From assembly GCF_036327755.1 (NCBI RefSeq), contig NZ_CP109596.1:2914001-2978000 (forward strand): 64,000 nt of DNA, in the 5' to 3' direction. The position numbers were made by a program, and so were the translations under genes. Shown here one piece after another: positions 38,810 through 48,117 of the stretch. Each line of letters opens with the position of its first letter. Position 1 is the first letter of the stretch. Origin of the DNA: Nocardia sp. NBC_01503 (GTDB taxonomy: Bacteria; Actinomycetota; Actinomycetes; Mycobacteriales; Mycobacteriaceae). Under the pieces are notes generated by a model. That model saw only the letters and a list, made by a program, of their open reading frames with translations. It did not search any database and had not been told where the DNA came from.

Positions 38810-38972
38810 CGTTCGAAACGGTCGAGGAAACACTGTGTGAAATGTGTCAATTCCTCCCGGGAGCGCCTGGCGGGCCAAACTGGTCATCTGTAGCATCGGC
38901 CCAGCAACCAAAACACTCGTAACATCGGCGGGCCCAATGATGTGGCCGCTCGTACCGATCGGAAGGTGTCAG

Positions 38973-40034
38973 GTGGCAGTCATTAATCCATCCGGAGATC
39001 GAGCCCTGAGATACGCTCTGGGCGTGAGCGAACGACCCTCCGACGGCGGCGAGCGCGCATCCGACGCCTCTCGCTCGGAAGGATTGGGGACCGATCGCAA
39101 CCGGTCGCGGGAGGCGAACGGGTCTCGTGCGCGTGAGTCGCGTGCACCCCGCATCGACCCCGACCTGGTGATCCCGCTGGTCCCGACCGAATCGGTCGAC
39201 GAATCCCTCGACGACACCGATACCGCGCCCGGCCGCCGCCGCTTCCCCGGCGGGCAGCTTTCGGCGCTGGTCACCGCCGCCAATCAGCGCGGCGATCTCA
39301 TCGGCCTGGTCCGCAAGGCCCGCGAAAACCTCCCCGGTGATCCGGCATTCGGTGATCCGCTCTCGGTCTCCGGCCCGGGTGGCGCCCGTGCCGTGGCGCG
39401 GGCCGCCGATAAGTTCGTCGGCGATTCTCCCAGTGCCGCACGAGAATTGGGGCTGGGTGCGCTGCAGGTCTGGCAGGCCATGCTGGAGCGGGTCGGCAGG
39501 GGCCGCGGCACCCAGGACGTGACCATTATGTTCACCGATCTGGTGGCCTTCTCCAGTTGGTCGCTGGCGGCCGGTGACGAGCGAACCCTGGAACTACTGC
39601 GCCGGGTGGCCAAGGCCATCGAGCCGCCGATCGCCGATCGTGGCGGTCAGGTCATCAAGCGCATGGGTGACGGTCTGATGGCGGTGTTCCCGTCCGCGGA
39701 TCGCGCGGTGCGCGCCGCGGTGGCGGCCAAGGAGAATCTGACCGCCGTGAATATCGACGGGTATCGCCCGCAGATGCGCATGGGCCTGCACACCGGTACC
39801 CCGCGGGAGATCGGCGGGGACTGGTTGGGTGTCGATGTCACGATCGCCGCGCGGGTGATGGAGGCGGGCGGTAACGGCAACACCATGCTGTCCAATGCCA
39901 CCCTGGACGCGCTCGGGCCCGAGACCCTGGAGGAGCTCGGTTTCGGTGTCAAGCCCTACCGGCGCAGTTTCTTCGCGGCCCCGCTCAGTGGTGTGCCTGA
40001 GGATCTGCGCATCTTCCGCCTCGAGGCCGAGTAG
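38973..40034 (+). CDS. Class III adenylate/guanylate cyclase
   Basis: A 353-residue soluble nucleotide cyclase. The basic N-terminal ~60 residues are disordered. An autoregulatory-type helical domain occupies about residues 60-175. The C-terminal cyclase homology domain has metal-binding Asp189 (IMFTDLVAF) and Asp233 (KRMGDGLMAVF), followed by RPQMRMGLHTGTPREIGGDWLG and VTIAARVMEAGGNGNTMLSN. The layout resembles mycobacterial cyclases with an N-terminal pH or lipid-responsive domain (Rv1264-like). The GTG start has GGAAGG 6 bases upstream; an in-frame open extension upstream is unsupported. Confidence 0.88.
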   Translation: MAVINPSGDRALRYALGVSERPSDGGERASDASRSEGLGTDRNRSREANGSRARESRAPRIDPDLVIPLVPTESVDESLDDTDTAPGRRRFPGGQLSALVTAANQRGDLIGLVRKARENLPGDPAFGDPLSVSGPGGARAVARAADKFVGDSPSAARELGLGALQVWQAMLERVGRGRGTQDVTIMFTDLVAFSSWSLAAGDERTLELLRRVAKAIEPPIADRGGQVIKRMGDGLMAVFPSADRAVRAAVAAKENLTAVNIDGYRPQMRMGLHTGTPREIGGDWLGVDVTIAARVMEAGGNGNTMLSNATLDALGPETLEELGFGVKPYRRSFFAAPLSGVPEDLRIFRLEAE

Positions 40035-40040
40035 GACCGG

Positions 40041-40196
40041 CTAGATCAGATAGAGAATCGCGCCCGCTACCGCCAGCACTCCGGCAATGCCGAGTGCGAT
40101 GGCGAGCGGGCGCAGGGTCTTCCAGGTCGAGTAGGCCCCGCCGAGGAGGAATCCGGCCAGGGCTAGCAGCACGATCACGGCGACGTCTTTGGACAC
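40041..40196 (-). CDS. 51-residue two-helix membrane protein
   Basis: A small frame from GTG 40196 to TAG 40041, converging on the cyclase gene with 6 bp between stops. It encodes two hydrophobic helices (residues 5-21, AVIVLLALAGFLLGGAY, and 31-51, PLAIALGIAGVLAVAGAILYL) joined by a basic loop (STWKTLR). The hairpin and charge pattern are typical of genuine small membrane proteins. Codon third positions are strongly GC, like the neighbours. The RBS is weak. Function unknown; the GTG is the only start giving the complete first helix. Confidence 0.6.
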   Translation of the reverse strand: MSKDVAVIVLLALAGFLLGGAYSTWKTLRPLAIALGIAGVLAVAGAILYLI

Positions 40197-40298
40197 GCCA
40201 TCAGTCTGCCTGGTGACCCGCTCTGGGGGCTCTCAGGGGCCTGCGCCTCCGAACCCCCAACGGCAAATACCCCGCTGAGCTCCCGTTCGGGCAATTAA

Positions 40299-40314
40299 CA
40301 AGCACGCAGGCTTG
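40299..40314. promoter_or_regulatory. Candidate TetR operator upstream of the atu-like operon
   Basis: CAAGCACGCAGGCTTG is an inverted repeat (CAAGC-N6-GCTTG), 80 bp upstream of the first gene and beside an A/T-rich stretch (GATTTTTT) in a GC-rich genome. The last gene of the operon encodes a TetR regulator, so autoregulation through this site is plausible. Confidence 0.5.
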
Positions 40315-40394
40315 ATTTTTTTCTGACCCGATGTGACCCTTGAGCGGACCGCAGCGATGGCGCTGCGCCGCGCGGTGCACAGGGAGGCCCAGGA

Positions 40395-42110
40395 ATGAGT
40401 CAGCTCGGCGAGGATCCGGAACTTCTCCGGATCGGCAACTGCTCCGGCTTCTACGGGGACCGGATGAGCGCCATGCGCGAGATGCTCGAGGGCGGGCAGC
40501 TCGATGTGCTCACCGGCGACTATCTGGCCGAACTCACCATGCTGATCCTGGGCCGGGATCGCATGAAGGACGCGAATCTCGGTTACGCCAAAACCTTTGT
40601 GCGACAGCTGGAGAGCAATCTCGGACTGGCCCTGGAAAAGGGCGTCAAGATTGTCGTGAACGCGGGCGGGCTCAATCCCGCCGGACTGGCACAGCGGGTC
40701 GGCGAGGTCGCCGAAAAGCTCGGTCTCGCACCGAAGATCGCGTATGTGGCCGGTGACGATCTGCTGCCGCGCGCGGCCGAACTCGGACTCGGCGCGCCGC
40801 TCACCGCCAATGCCTACCTGGGTGCGTGGGGTATCGCCGCAGGCTTGAACGCGGGCGCGGATATCGTGGTGACCGGGCGTGTCACCGACGCCGCCCTGGT
40901 GGTCGGCCCGGCCGCCGCCCACTTCGGCTGGGGCCGAACCGATTACGACGCGCTGGCGGGCGCGGTGGTGGCGGGGCATGTCATCGAATGCGGCACCCAG
41001 GCCACCGGCGGCAATTTCGCCTTCTTCACCGAGATCGCCGATCTGAACCGGCCCGGCTTCCCGATCGCGGAGCTGCGCCGGGACGGCAGCAGCGTGATCA
41101 CCAAGCATGCCGGAACCGGCGGCGCGGTCACCGTGGATACGGTCGAGGCGCAGCTCATGTATGAGATCCAGAGCGCGCGCTACGCCGGACCGGATGTGAC
41201 GACGCGGCTGGACAGCATCGCGCTCAGCCAGGAGGGGCCGGATCGAGTGCTTATCAGCGGCGTCGAGGGCGAAGCGCCCCCGCCGCGCACCAAGGTCTCG
41301 CTGAACACCATCGGCGGCTTCCGCAATGAGATGGAGTTCATTGTCACCGGCCTGGATATCGAGGCCAAAGCCGAACTGGCGCAACGACAACTGGAATCCT
41401 GGCTGCCGGTGCGGCCTGCGGAGATGGACTGGACCCTGGCCCGGCTGGACCGCCCGGACGCCGAGACCGAGGAGCAGGCCAGCGCGCTGCTGCGCTGCGT
41501 GGTGCGCGATCCGGACCCGAATAAGGTGGGTCGCGGATTCTCCAGTGTGGCAGTGGAATTGGCGCTCGCCAGCTACGCGGGCTTCTCGCTGACCGCGCCG
41601 CCCGGAAACGGCGGTCCGTACGGGGTGTTCAAGCCCGGCTATGTGGATGCGAAGGAGGTTCCGCATATCGCCGTGCTGCCCGATGGCAGCACGGTGGACA
41701 TCGCCCCGGCGGGGGAGACTCTCGAGCTCGCCGAGGTTCCCGAACCCGCACTGCCACAACCGCTTCCGCCAGGTGAGACCAAGCGCGTCCCGCTCGGCGC
41801 CATCGCCTTGGCGCGCAGCGGTGACAAGGGCGGAAATGCCAATATCGGCGTCTGGGTGCGCACCGATGAGCAGTGGCGCTGGCTGGTGCACGCGCTCACC
41901 GTGGACGAGCTGCGCCTGCTGCTGCCCGAGACCGCGAAACTGCCGATCACCAGGCATGTGCTGCCGAATCTGCGCGCGATCAACTTCATTGTCGAGGGTC
42001 TGCTCGGGGAGGGCGTGGCCTATCAGGCGCGCTTCGATCCGCAGGCCAAGGGGCTCGGGGAATGGCTTCGGGCTCGGCACATCGAAATTCCTGTGGAGCT
42101 GCTGCCATGA
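40395..42110 (+). CDS. AtuA family (DUF1446) protein
   Basis: A 571-residue protein. The large N-terminal domain has the AtuA/DUF1446 pattern: LRIGNCSGFYGDRMSAM, LTGDYLAELTMLIL, IVVNAGGLNPAGLA, GADIVVTGRVTDAALVVGPA and GHVIECGTQATGGNF. The C-terminal ~110 residues form the AtuA-like ferredoxin-fold domain (LGAIALARSGDKGGNANIGVWV). AtuA is required for acyclic terpene (citronellol/geraniol) catabolism in Pseudomonas, with unproven biochemistry. Here it heads an operon with carboxylase, dehydrogenase and hydratase genes, which fits that role. The gene ends in an ATGA overlap with the next. Confidence 0.9.
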   Translation: MSQLGEDPELLRIGNCSGFYGDRMSAMREMLEGGQLDVLTGDYLAELTMLILGRDRMKDANLGYAKTFVRQLESNLGLALEKGVKIVVNAGGLNPAGLAQRVGEVAEKLGLAPKIAYVAGDDLLPRAAELGLGAPLTANAYLGAWGIAAGLNAGADIVVTGRVTDAALVVGPAAAHFGWGRTDYDALAGAVVAGHVIECGTQATGGNFAFFTEIADLNRPGFPIAELRRDGSSVITKHAGTGGAVTVDTVEAQLMYEIQSARYAGPDVTTRLDSIALSQEGPDRVLISGVEGEAPPPRTKVSLNTIGGFRNEMEFIVTGLDIEAKAELAQRQLESWLPVRPAEMDWTLARLDRPDAETEEQASALLRCVVRDPDPNKVGRGFSSVAVELALASYAGFSLTAPPGNGGPYGVFKPGYVDAKEVPHIAVLPDGSTVDIAPAGETLELAEVPEPALPQPLPPGETKRVPLGAIALARSGDKGGNANIGVWVRTDEQWRWLVHALTVDELRLLLPETAKLPITRHVLPNLRAINFIVEGLLGEGVAYQARFDPQAKGLGEWLRARHIEIPVELLP

Positions 42111-43270
42111 GCACTGCCTATGTGAACCCCTGGGAGACGCCGGAGCGTCGCGAATTGCGTGCCGCCGTGCGCGGATTCACCGAGCGTGAGGTGCTGCCGT
42201 ACCTGAACGACTGGGAGCGGGAGGGTGAGATCCCGCGCGAGCTGCACAAGAAAGCCGGCGCGCTGGGCCTGCTCGGCATCCAGTTCCCGGAGTCGGGCGG
42301 CGGCTCGGACGGCGATGCCATCGACGCCGCCATCGTGTGCGAGGAAATGCATTACGCGGGTGGTTCGGGAGGTCTGTTCGCCTCGCTGTTCACCTGCGGG
42401 ATCGCGGTGCCGCACATTATCGCCTCCGGCAATGCCGACCATATCGAGCGTTTCGCCAAGCCGACCCTGGCGGGCGAGAAGATCGGTTCGCTGGCCATCA
42501 CCGAACCCGGCGGCGGCTCCGATGTCGGGCATCTGCGCACCACCGCGGTGCGCGATGGTGACGAGTTCATCGTCAACGGCTCCAAGACCTACATCACCTC
42601 GGGTGTGCGCGCCGACTATGTCGTGACGGCCGTGCGCACGGGAGGCAGTGGTGCGGCGGGTGTTTCGCTGCTCATCGTGGAGAAGGGCACACCCGGATTC
42701 ACCGTCAGCCGCAAGCTGGAGAAGATGGGCTGGCTGGCCTCGGATACCGCCGAACTCTCGTATGTCGATGTGCGTGTACCGGTCTCGAACCTGGTCGGTC
42801 CGGAGAACTCCGGATTCGCCCAGATCGCAAACGCTTTCGTGAGCGAGCGGGTGGGTCTGGCAGTACAGGCGTACGCCCAGGCACAGCGCTGCCTGGACCT
42901 GACACTCCAGTGGACCCGTGATCGGGAGACCTTCGGCCGCCCGCTGATCAGCCGCCAGTCCGTACAGAACACCCTGTCGGAGATGGCGCGCCGGATCGAT
43001 GTGGCCCGCGTCTACACCCGGCAGATCGCCGAACGCTCCTCCCATGGCGAGACCGATCTGATCGCCGAGGTGTGCTTCGCCAAGAACACCGCCGTCGAAA
43101 CCGCGGAATGGGTTGCGCACCAGGCGGTTCAGCTGTTCGGCGGGCTCGGCTACATGCGTGAGTCCGAGGTGGAGCGGCAGTACCGCGATGTGCGCATTCT
43201 CGGTATCGGCGGCGGCACCAACGAAATCCTGACCGCCCTGGCGGCAAAGCGATTGGGGTTCCAGTCTTGA
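42107..43270 (+). CDS. Acyl-CoA dehydrogenase (first of two)
   Basis: A 387-residue flavoenzyme putting an alpha-beta double bond into an acyl-CoA. Signatures are LAITEPGGGSDVGHLRTTAV, FIVNGSKTYITSG and QLFGGLGYMRESEVERQYRDVRILGIGGGTNEI. The MCAD-position catalytic Glu is absent (GGGT), but Glu247 in FVSERVGLA sits where isovaleryl-CoA and long-chain enzymes have theirs, suggesting branched substrates (citronellyl-CoA-type in this context). The start overlaps the AtuA stop and the stop overlaps the carboxylase TTG start. FAD partner: ETF, not in this window. Confidence 0.93.
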   Translation: MSTAYVNPWETPERRELRAAVRGFTEREVLPYLNDWEREGEIPRELHKKAGALGLLGIQFPESGGGSDGDAIDAAIVCEEMHYAGGSGGLFASLFTCGIAVPHIIASGNADHIERFAKPTLAGEKIGSLAITEPGGGSDVGHLRTTAVRDGDEFIVNGSKTYITSGVRADYVVTAVRTGGSGAAGVSLLIVEKGTPGFTVSRKLEKMGWLASDTAELSYVDVRVPVSNLVGPENSGFAQIANAFVSERVGLAVQAYAQAQRCLDLTLQWTRDRETFGRPLISRQSVQNTLSEMARRIDVARVYTRQIAERSSHGETDLIAEVCFAKNTAVETAEWVAHQAVQLFGGLGYMRESEVERQYRDVRILGIGGGTNEILTALAAKRLGFQS

Positions 43271-44871
43271 GTATTCTGCGCACCACCGTAGATCCGAAGT
43301 CGGCGGATTATCAGGCCGCCGCCGAGGCGATGACGGCCAAACTCGGCGAGGTCGAGGCCGAGTACGCCAAGAACATCGCGGGCGGCGGCCCGGACAAGAT
43401 GGCGCGGCATCGCAAGCGCGGCAAGCTGACCGCGCGCGAGCGCATCGAGCTGCTGCTGGATGAGGATTCGCCGTTCCTGGAGTTGGCCCCGCTGGCGGCA
43501 TGGGGCAGTGACTTCCATGTCGGCGCGAGCGTTATCGCCGGTATCGGCATTGTGGAGGGCGTCGAATGCATGATCGTCGCGCCCGATCCGACCGTGCGCG
43601 GCGGCACCTCGAACCCGTGGACGCTGCGCAAGAACCTGCGCATGAACGATATCGCGCTGGAGAACCGGCTCCCGGTCATCGGCCTGGTGGAGTCCGGCGG
43701 CGCGGATCTGCCGACGCAGAAGGAGGTCTTCGTCCCGGGCGGCCGCATGTTCCGCGATCTGACCCGGCTGTCGGCGGCCGGAATCCCCACCATCGCACTG
43801 GTTTTCGGTAACTCCACCGCCGGTGGCGCGTACATCCCGGGCATGTCCGACTACACGGTCATGATCAAGGAGCGTTCCAAGGTATTCCTGGGCGGGCCGC
43901 CGCTGGTGAAGATGGCCACCGGTGAGGAGTCCGATGACGAATCCCTGGGCGGCGCTGAAATGCACGCCCGGACTTCGGGTTTGGCGGACTACCTGGCCGT
44001 GGACGAACAGGACGCCATTCGGCTCGGCCGATCCATCGTGCGCCGGTTGAACTGGCAGAAGAAGGGCCCGGCTCCACGCCCGGTCACCGAGGTCATCGAG
44101 CCGCTGTACAACCAGGACGAGTTGCTCGGCATCGTTCCCGGTGATCTGAAGATCCCGTTCGATCCGCGCGAGGTCATCGCCCGAGTGGTGGACGGCTCCG
44201 ACTTCGACGAGTTCAAGCCGCTGTACGGCTCCAGTCTCGTCACCGGATGGGCCGAGCTGCACGGTTATCCGGTCGGCATTCTCGCCAACGCGCGGGGCGT
44301 GCTCTTCTCCGAAGAGGCACAGAAGGCCACGCAGTTCATCCAGCTGGCCAACCAGTCCGACATCCCACTGTTGTTCCTGCACAACACCACCGGCTACATG
44401 GTCGGCAAGGAATACGAGCAGGGCGGCATCATCAAGCACGGCGCGATGATGATCAACGCGGTCTCGAACTCCAAGGTCCCGCATATCTCGCTGCTGATGG
44501 GCGCGTCCTACGGTGCGGGCCACTACGGCATGTGCGGTCGCGCCTACGATCCGCGCTTCGTCTTCGCCTGGCCCAGCGCGAAATCCGCCGTCATGGGTGG
44601 TGCGCAGCTGGCGGGCGTCATCTCCATTGTCGGCCGGGCCGCCAATGAGGCCCGCGGTATCCCGTTCAACGAGGAGGCCGATGCCGGTATGCGCGCCATG
44701 ATCGAGGCGCAGATCGAGGCCGAATCGCTGCCCATGTTCATGTCGGGCCGCCTGTACGACGACGGCGTCATCGACCCGCGCGACACCCGCACGGTATTGG
44801 GAATGGCGTTGTCCGCCATCCACAATGCCCCGATCAAGGGCGCTGAGGGCTTCGGCGTCTTCCGAATGTGA
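43267..44871 (+). CDS. Acyl-CoA carboxylase beta subunit (carboxyltransferase)
   Basis: The 534-residue protein transfers carboxyl from biotin to an acyl-CoA. It resembles methylcrotonyl-CoA / geranyl-CoA carboxylase beta and mycobacterial AccD1: LTARERIELLLDEDSPFLEL, GGTSNPWTLRKNLRMNDIALENRLP, VESGGADLPTQKEVFVPGG, FGNSTAGGAYIPGMSDY and GASYGAGHYGMCGRAYDPRF. These favour beta-methyl enoyl-CoA substrates over propionyl- or acetyl-CoA. The start is an unusual TTG overlapping the preceding stop (TTGA), preceded by GGGG. The alpha subunit follows directly. Confidence 0.93.
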   Translation: MSILRTTVDPKSADYQAAAEAMTAKLGEVEAEYAKNIAGGGPDKMARHRKRGKLTARERIELLLDEDSPFLELAPLAAWGSDFHVGASVIAGIGIVEGVECMIVAPDPTVRGGTSNPWTLRKNLRMNDIALENRLPVIGLVESGGADLPTQKEVFVPGGRMFRDLTRLSAAGIPTIALVFGNSTAGGAYIPGMSDYTVMIKERSKVFLGGPPLVKMATGEESDDESLGGAEMHARTSGLADYLAVDEQDAIRLGRSIVRRLNWQKKGPAPRPVTEVIEPLYNQDELLGIVPGDLKIPFDPREVIARVVDGSDFDEFKPLYGSSLVTGWAELHGYPVGILANARGVLFSEEAQKATQFIQLANQSDIPLLFLHNTTGYMVGKEYEQGGIIKHGAMMINAVSNSKVPHISLLMGASYGAGHYGMCGRAYDPRFVFAWPSAKSAVMGGAQLAGVISIVGRAANEARGIPFNEEADAGMRAMIEAQIEAESLPMFMSGRLYDDGVIDPRDTRTVLGMALSAIHNAPIKGAEGFGVFRM

Positions 44872-44879
44872 GGGCCGTA

Positions 44880-46919
44880 ATGACAGCATCGCGAAGCGAT
44901 TCGGTGGGGGGCGGTGGCCGGGCGACGGGTGGGCTGACGAACGTTCTCGTAGCCAACCGTGGCGAGATCGCGCGGCGGGTGTTCGCCACCTGCCGTCGCA
45001 TGGGAATCGCCACCACCGCCGTGTATTCCGATGCCGATGCCGCCGCACCGCATGTGGCGGAGGCGGATTCGGCTATTCGGCTGCCCGGCAATACTCCCGG
45101 CGAGACCTACCTGCGCGGTGAGCTGATCATCGAGGCGGCCCTGGCCGCCGGTGCCGACGCCATTCACCCCGGATACGGATTCCTCTCCGAGAATGCCGAA
45201 TTCGCGAAGGCCGTACAGGCCGCGGGCCTGACCTGGATCGGCCCGCCCGTAACCGCCATCGAGCAGATGGGCTCCAAGGTCGAGTCCAAGAAGATGATGG
45301 ACGCCGCCGGTGTCCCGGTACTCGCCGAGCTCGATCCGGCCGAGGTCACCGCGGAGATGCTGCCGGTGCTCATCAAGGCGTCCTCCGGTGGCGGCGGTCG
45401 CGGTATGCGCGTGGTGCGCGACCTCGCCGACCTGCAAGAGCAGTTGGAAGGCGCACGGCGCGAAGCGGAATCGGCGTTCGGTGATCCGACCGTCTTCTGT
45501 GAGCGTTACCTGGAGACCGGCCGCCATATCGAGGTGCAGGTCATGGCCGACACCCGGGGCACCGTGTGGGCCGTCGGCGAGCGTGAGTGCTCCATTCAGC
45601 GCCGTCATCAGAAGGTCGTCGAAGAAGCCCCGTCCCCGCTGGTCGAGAAGATCGACGGGATGCGGGCGCGCCTGTTCGAAGCGGCCAAGCTCGCCACCGA
45701 GGCCATCGGCTACGAGGGCGCGGGCACCGTCGAATTCCTGGCCGACGAGAAGGGCGACTTCTTCTTCCTGGAGATGAATACCCGTCTCCAGGTGGAACAT
45801 CCGGTCACCGAGCAGGTCACCGGGCTGGATCTGGTTCGCCTGCAATTGCAGGTGGCCGCCGGTCGTCCACTGCCCGCGACCCAGCCCGGTATGCGCGGCC
45901 ACTCCATCGAGGTGCGCCTGTACGCCGAGGATCCGGCGCATGATTGGCAGCCGCAGAGCGGTACCGTGCACAAGCTCGAAATCCCGGGCACCACGGGCGA
46001 ATTCACCGTACTGACCGAGTCCGGCGTGCGCCTGGACACCGGTGTGGTGGACGGCTCGGTGGTCGGCGTGCACTACGACCCGATGCTGTCGAAGGTCATC
46101 TCCTTCGCCGAAACCCGGGACGAGGCAGCGCATCTGCTGGCCTCGGCGCTGCAACGCGCCAAGATTCACGGTCTGGTCACCAACCGCGATCTGCTCGTGC
46201 GCGTCCTGCGGCATCCGGCGTTCCTGGCCGGTGACACCGATACCGCCTTCTTCGCCACGCACGGCCTGGACGCCCTGTCTGCGCCGCTGGCCTCGGAATC
46301 CGATGAGGCACTGTCGATTATCGCCGCCGCCCTCGCCGATGCCGCCGCCAATCGCAGGGCCGCCCGCGTCGGTTTCGGCCTGCCCAGCGGCTGGCGCAAT
46401 CTGCCGTCGCAGCCGCAGTCCAAGTCGTACGAGAGCCGGGTCACCGGTAAGCACGAGGTGCGCTACACCCGCACCCGCGAAGGACTTCGGGTCGACGGCC
46501 ATCCGGGTCTCGAATTGCTCGAAGCCACACCGGATTCCGTCATCCTCCAGGTGCCGGGCGAGCGCGGCCCGGTGCGCCGCCGCTTCCAGGTGGCGCGCTA
46601 CGGCGATCTGGTGGCCGTGGATTCCCCCCTCGGTCCGGTGACCGTGCGCCGCCTGCCGCGTTTCGAGGATCCGGCTGATCAGGTGGCCGAGGGTTCCCTG
46701 CTCGCCCCCATGCCCGGATCGGTCATCCGCCTGGGCGCCGAGCTGGGCAGCCGTGTCGAGAAGGGCCAGCCCATTCTGTGGCTGGAGGCGATGAAGATGG
46801 AGCACACCATTGCCGCCCCCGCCGCCGGAGTGCTCACCGAACTCAATGTCATCGCGGGTCAGCAGGTAGAAGTCGGTGCCGTGCTCGCCGTGGTCCAGCC
46901 CGAAGAAAATCAGGAGTAG
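44880..46919 (+). CDS. Acyl-CoA carboxylase alpha subunit (biotin carboxylase-BCCP)
   Basis: A 679-residue fusion of biotin carboxylase and biotin carrier domain. Features are VLVANRGEIARRVFATCRRMGI, the ATP-grasp loop IKASSGGGGRGMRVV, EMNTRLQVEHPVTE, an intervening BT-type domain, and the biotin attachment Lys639 in EAMKMEH near the C-terminus. It carboxylates its own biotin for the upstream beta subunit. ATG 44880 is chosen with GAGGG 6 bases upstream; GTG 44868 overlapping the beta-subunit stop is the alternative. The assembled enzyme would be a 3-methylcrotonyl- or geranyl-CoA-type carboxylase. Confidence 0.94.
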   Translation: MTASRSDSVGGGGRATGGLTNVLVANRGEIARRVFATCRRMGIATTAVYSDADAAAPHVAEADSAIRLPGNTPGETYLRGELIIEAALAAGADAIHPGYGFLSENAEFAKAVQAAGLTWIGPPVTAIEQMGSKVESKKMMDAAGVPVLAELDPAEVTAEMLPVLIKASSGGGGRGMRVVRDLADLQEQLEGARREAESAFGDPTVFCERYLETGRHIEVQVMADTRGTVWAVGERECSIQRRHQKVVEEAPSPLVEKIDGMRARLFEAAKLATEAIGYEGAGTVEFLADEKGDFFFLEMNTRLQVEHPVTEQVTGLDLVRLQLQVAAGRPLPATQPGMRGHSIEVRLYAEDPAHDWQPQSGTVHKLEIPGTTGEFTVLTESGVRLDTGVVDGSVVGVHYDPMLSKVISFAETRDEAAHLLASALQRAKIHGLVTNRDLLVRVLRHPAFLAGDTDTAFFATHGLDALSAPLASESDEALSIIAAALADAAANRRAARVGFGLPSGWRNLPSQPQSKSYESRVTGKHEVRYTRTREGLRVDGHPGLELLEATPDSVILQVPGERGPVRRRFQVARYGDLVAVDSPLGPVTVRRLPRFEDPADQVAEGSLLAPMPGSVIRLGAELGSRVEKGQPILWLEAMKMEHTIAAPAAGVLTELNVIAGQQVEVGAVLAVVQPEENQE

Positions 46920-46922
46920 ACG

Positions 46923-48086
46923 ATGAGCTTCATCGAGACCGACGAGCAGAAGGCGCTGCGCGAAGCCGTCGCCAAACTGGCCGCCAAGTACAACTTCCGC
47001 GATTACGCCGGACCCAAGGCCCGCAAGGGTGAACCGTTCGACGAATTGTGGGACGAGGCGGGCAAACTCGGCTTCCTCGGCGTCAATCTGCCGGAGGAGT
47101 ACGGCGGTGGCGGCGCGGGCATCTACGAGCTGGCCCTGGTACAGGAGGAGCTGGCCGCGCAGGGCTGCGGCCTGCTGCTCATGGTGGTCTCTCCGGCCAT
47201 CTGCGGCACCATCATCACCAAGTACGGCACCGAGGCGCAGAAGCGGCACTGGCTGACCAAGCTGGCCGACGGCTCCGGCAAGATGGTCTTCGGTATCACC
47301 GAACCGGATGCGGGCTCGAATTCGCACAAGATCACCACCACCGCGCGCCGCGATGGTGAGGACTGGATTCTCAACGGGCGCAAGATCTTCATCTCCGGTG
47401 TCGATCAGGCCGAGGCGGTGCTCATCGTGGCCCGCAGCGAGAACGCCAAGACCGGCAATCTGCAGCCCGCCCTGTTCATCGTCCCCACCGATGCCCCCGG
47501 CTTCGTGAAGACGAAGCAGGAGATGGACATTATCGAGCCGGACAATCAGTTCACGCTGTTCCTCGATGATGTGCGCCTGCCCGCCACCGCCCTGGTCGGC
47601 CAGGAGGACGCCGCCATCGCGCAGCTGTTCGCGGGCCTGAATCCGGAGCGCATCATGGGTGCGGCCATGGCAATCGGCATGGGCCGCTACGCCATTGACC
47701 GCGCCGTCGCCTACGCCAAGGAGCGCGCGGTCTGGAAGGGCGCGCCGATCGGTTCGCACCAGGGCATTTCGCATCCCCTCGCCCAGGTGAAGATCGAACT
47801 GGAACTGGCCAAGGTCATGATGTGCAAGGCCGCGTTCCTGTACGACTCGGGCGACGACTTCGGTGCCGCCGAGGCCGCGAATATGGCGAAATACGCTGCG
47901 GCGGAGGCGAGTATCAAGGCACTCGATCAGGCCATCCAGACCCACGGCGGCGCGGGCCTGACCTCCGATGTGGGCCTGGCGGGCATGCTCGCGGCCGCGC
48001 GTATCGCGCGGGTGGCCCCGGTCAGCCGCGAGATGATCCTCAATTTCGTGGCACAGCATTCGCTCGGCCTGCCCCGGTCCTACTGA
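46923..48086 (+). CDS. Acyl-CoA dehydrogenase (second)
   Basis: A 387-residue acyl-CoA dehydrogenase only distantly related to the one at 42107. It has FGITEPDAGSNSHKITTTARR, WILNGRKIFISGV and HPLAQVKIELELAKVM. Glu242 in LNPERIMGA occupies the IVD-type base position. The C-terminus (GLAGMLAAARIARVAPVSREMI) lacks the usual GT-x-EI helix, an actinobacterial subfamily feature. It starts 3 bp after the carboxylase alpha stop. Two dehydrogenases in one operon would fit two oxidation steps, or saturated and unsaturated chain variants, of one branched substrate. Confidence 0.92.
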   Translation: MSFIETDEQKALREAVAKLAAKYNFRDYAGPKARKGEPFDELWDEAGKLGFLGVNLPEEYGGGGAGIYELALVQEELAAQGCGLLLMVVSPAICGTIITKYGTEAQKRHWLTKLADGSGKMVFGITEPDAGSNSHKITTTARRDGEDWILNGRKIFISGVDQAEAVLIVARSENAKTGNLQPALFIVPTDAPGFVKTKQEMDIIEPDNQFTLFLDDVRLPATALVGQEDAAIAQLFAGLNPERIMGAAMAIGMGRYAIDRAVAYAKERAVWKGAPIGSHQGISHPLAQVKIELELAKVMMCKAAFLYDSGDDFGAAEAANMAKYAAAEASIKALDQAIQTHGGAGLTSDVGLAGMLAAARIARVAPVSREMILNFVAQHSLGLPRSY

Positions 48087-48117
48087 GCCGCGTTCTTTTG
48101 AGCCGTAAGGAAATTCG

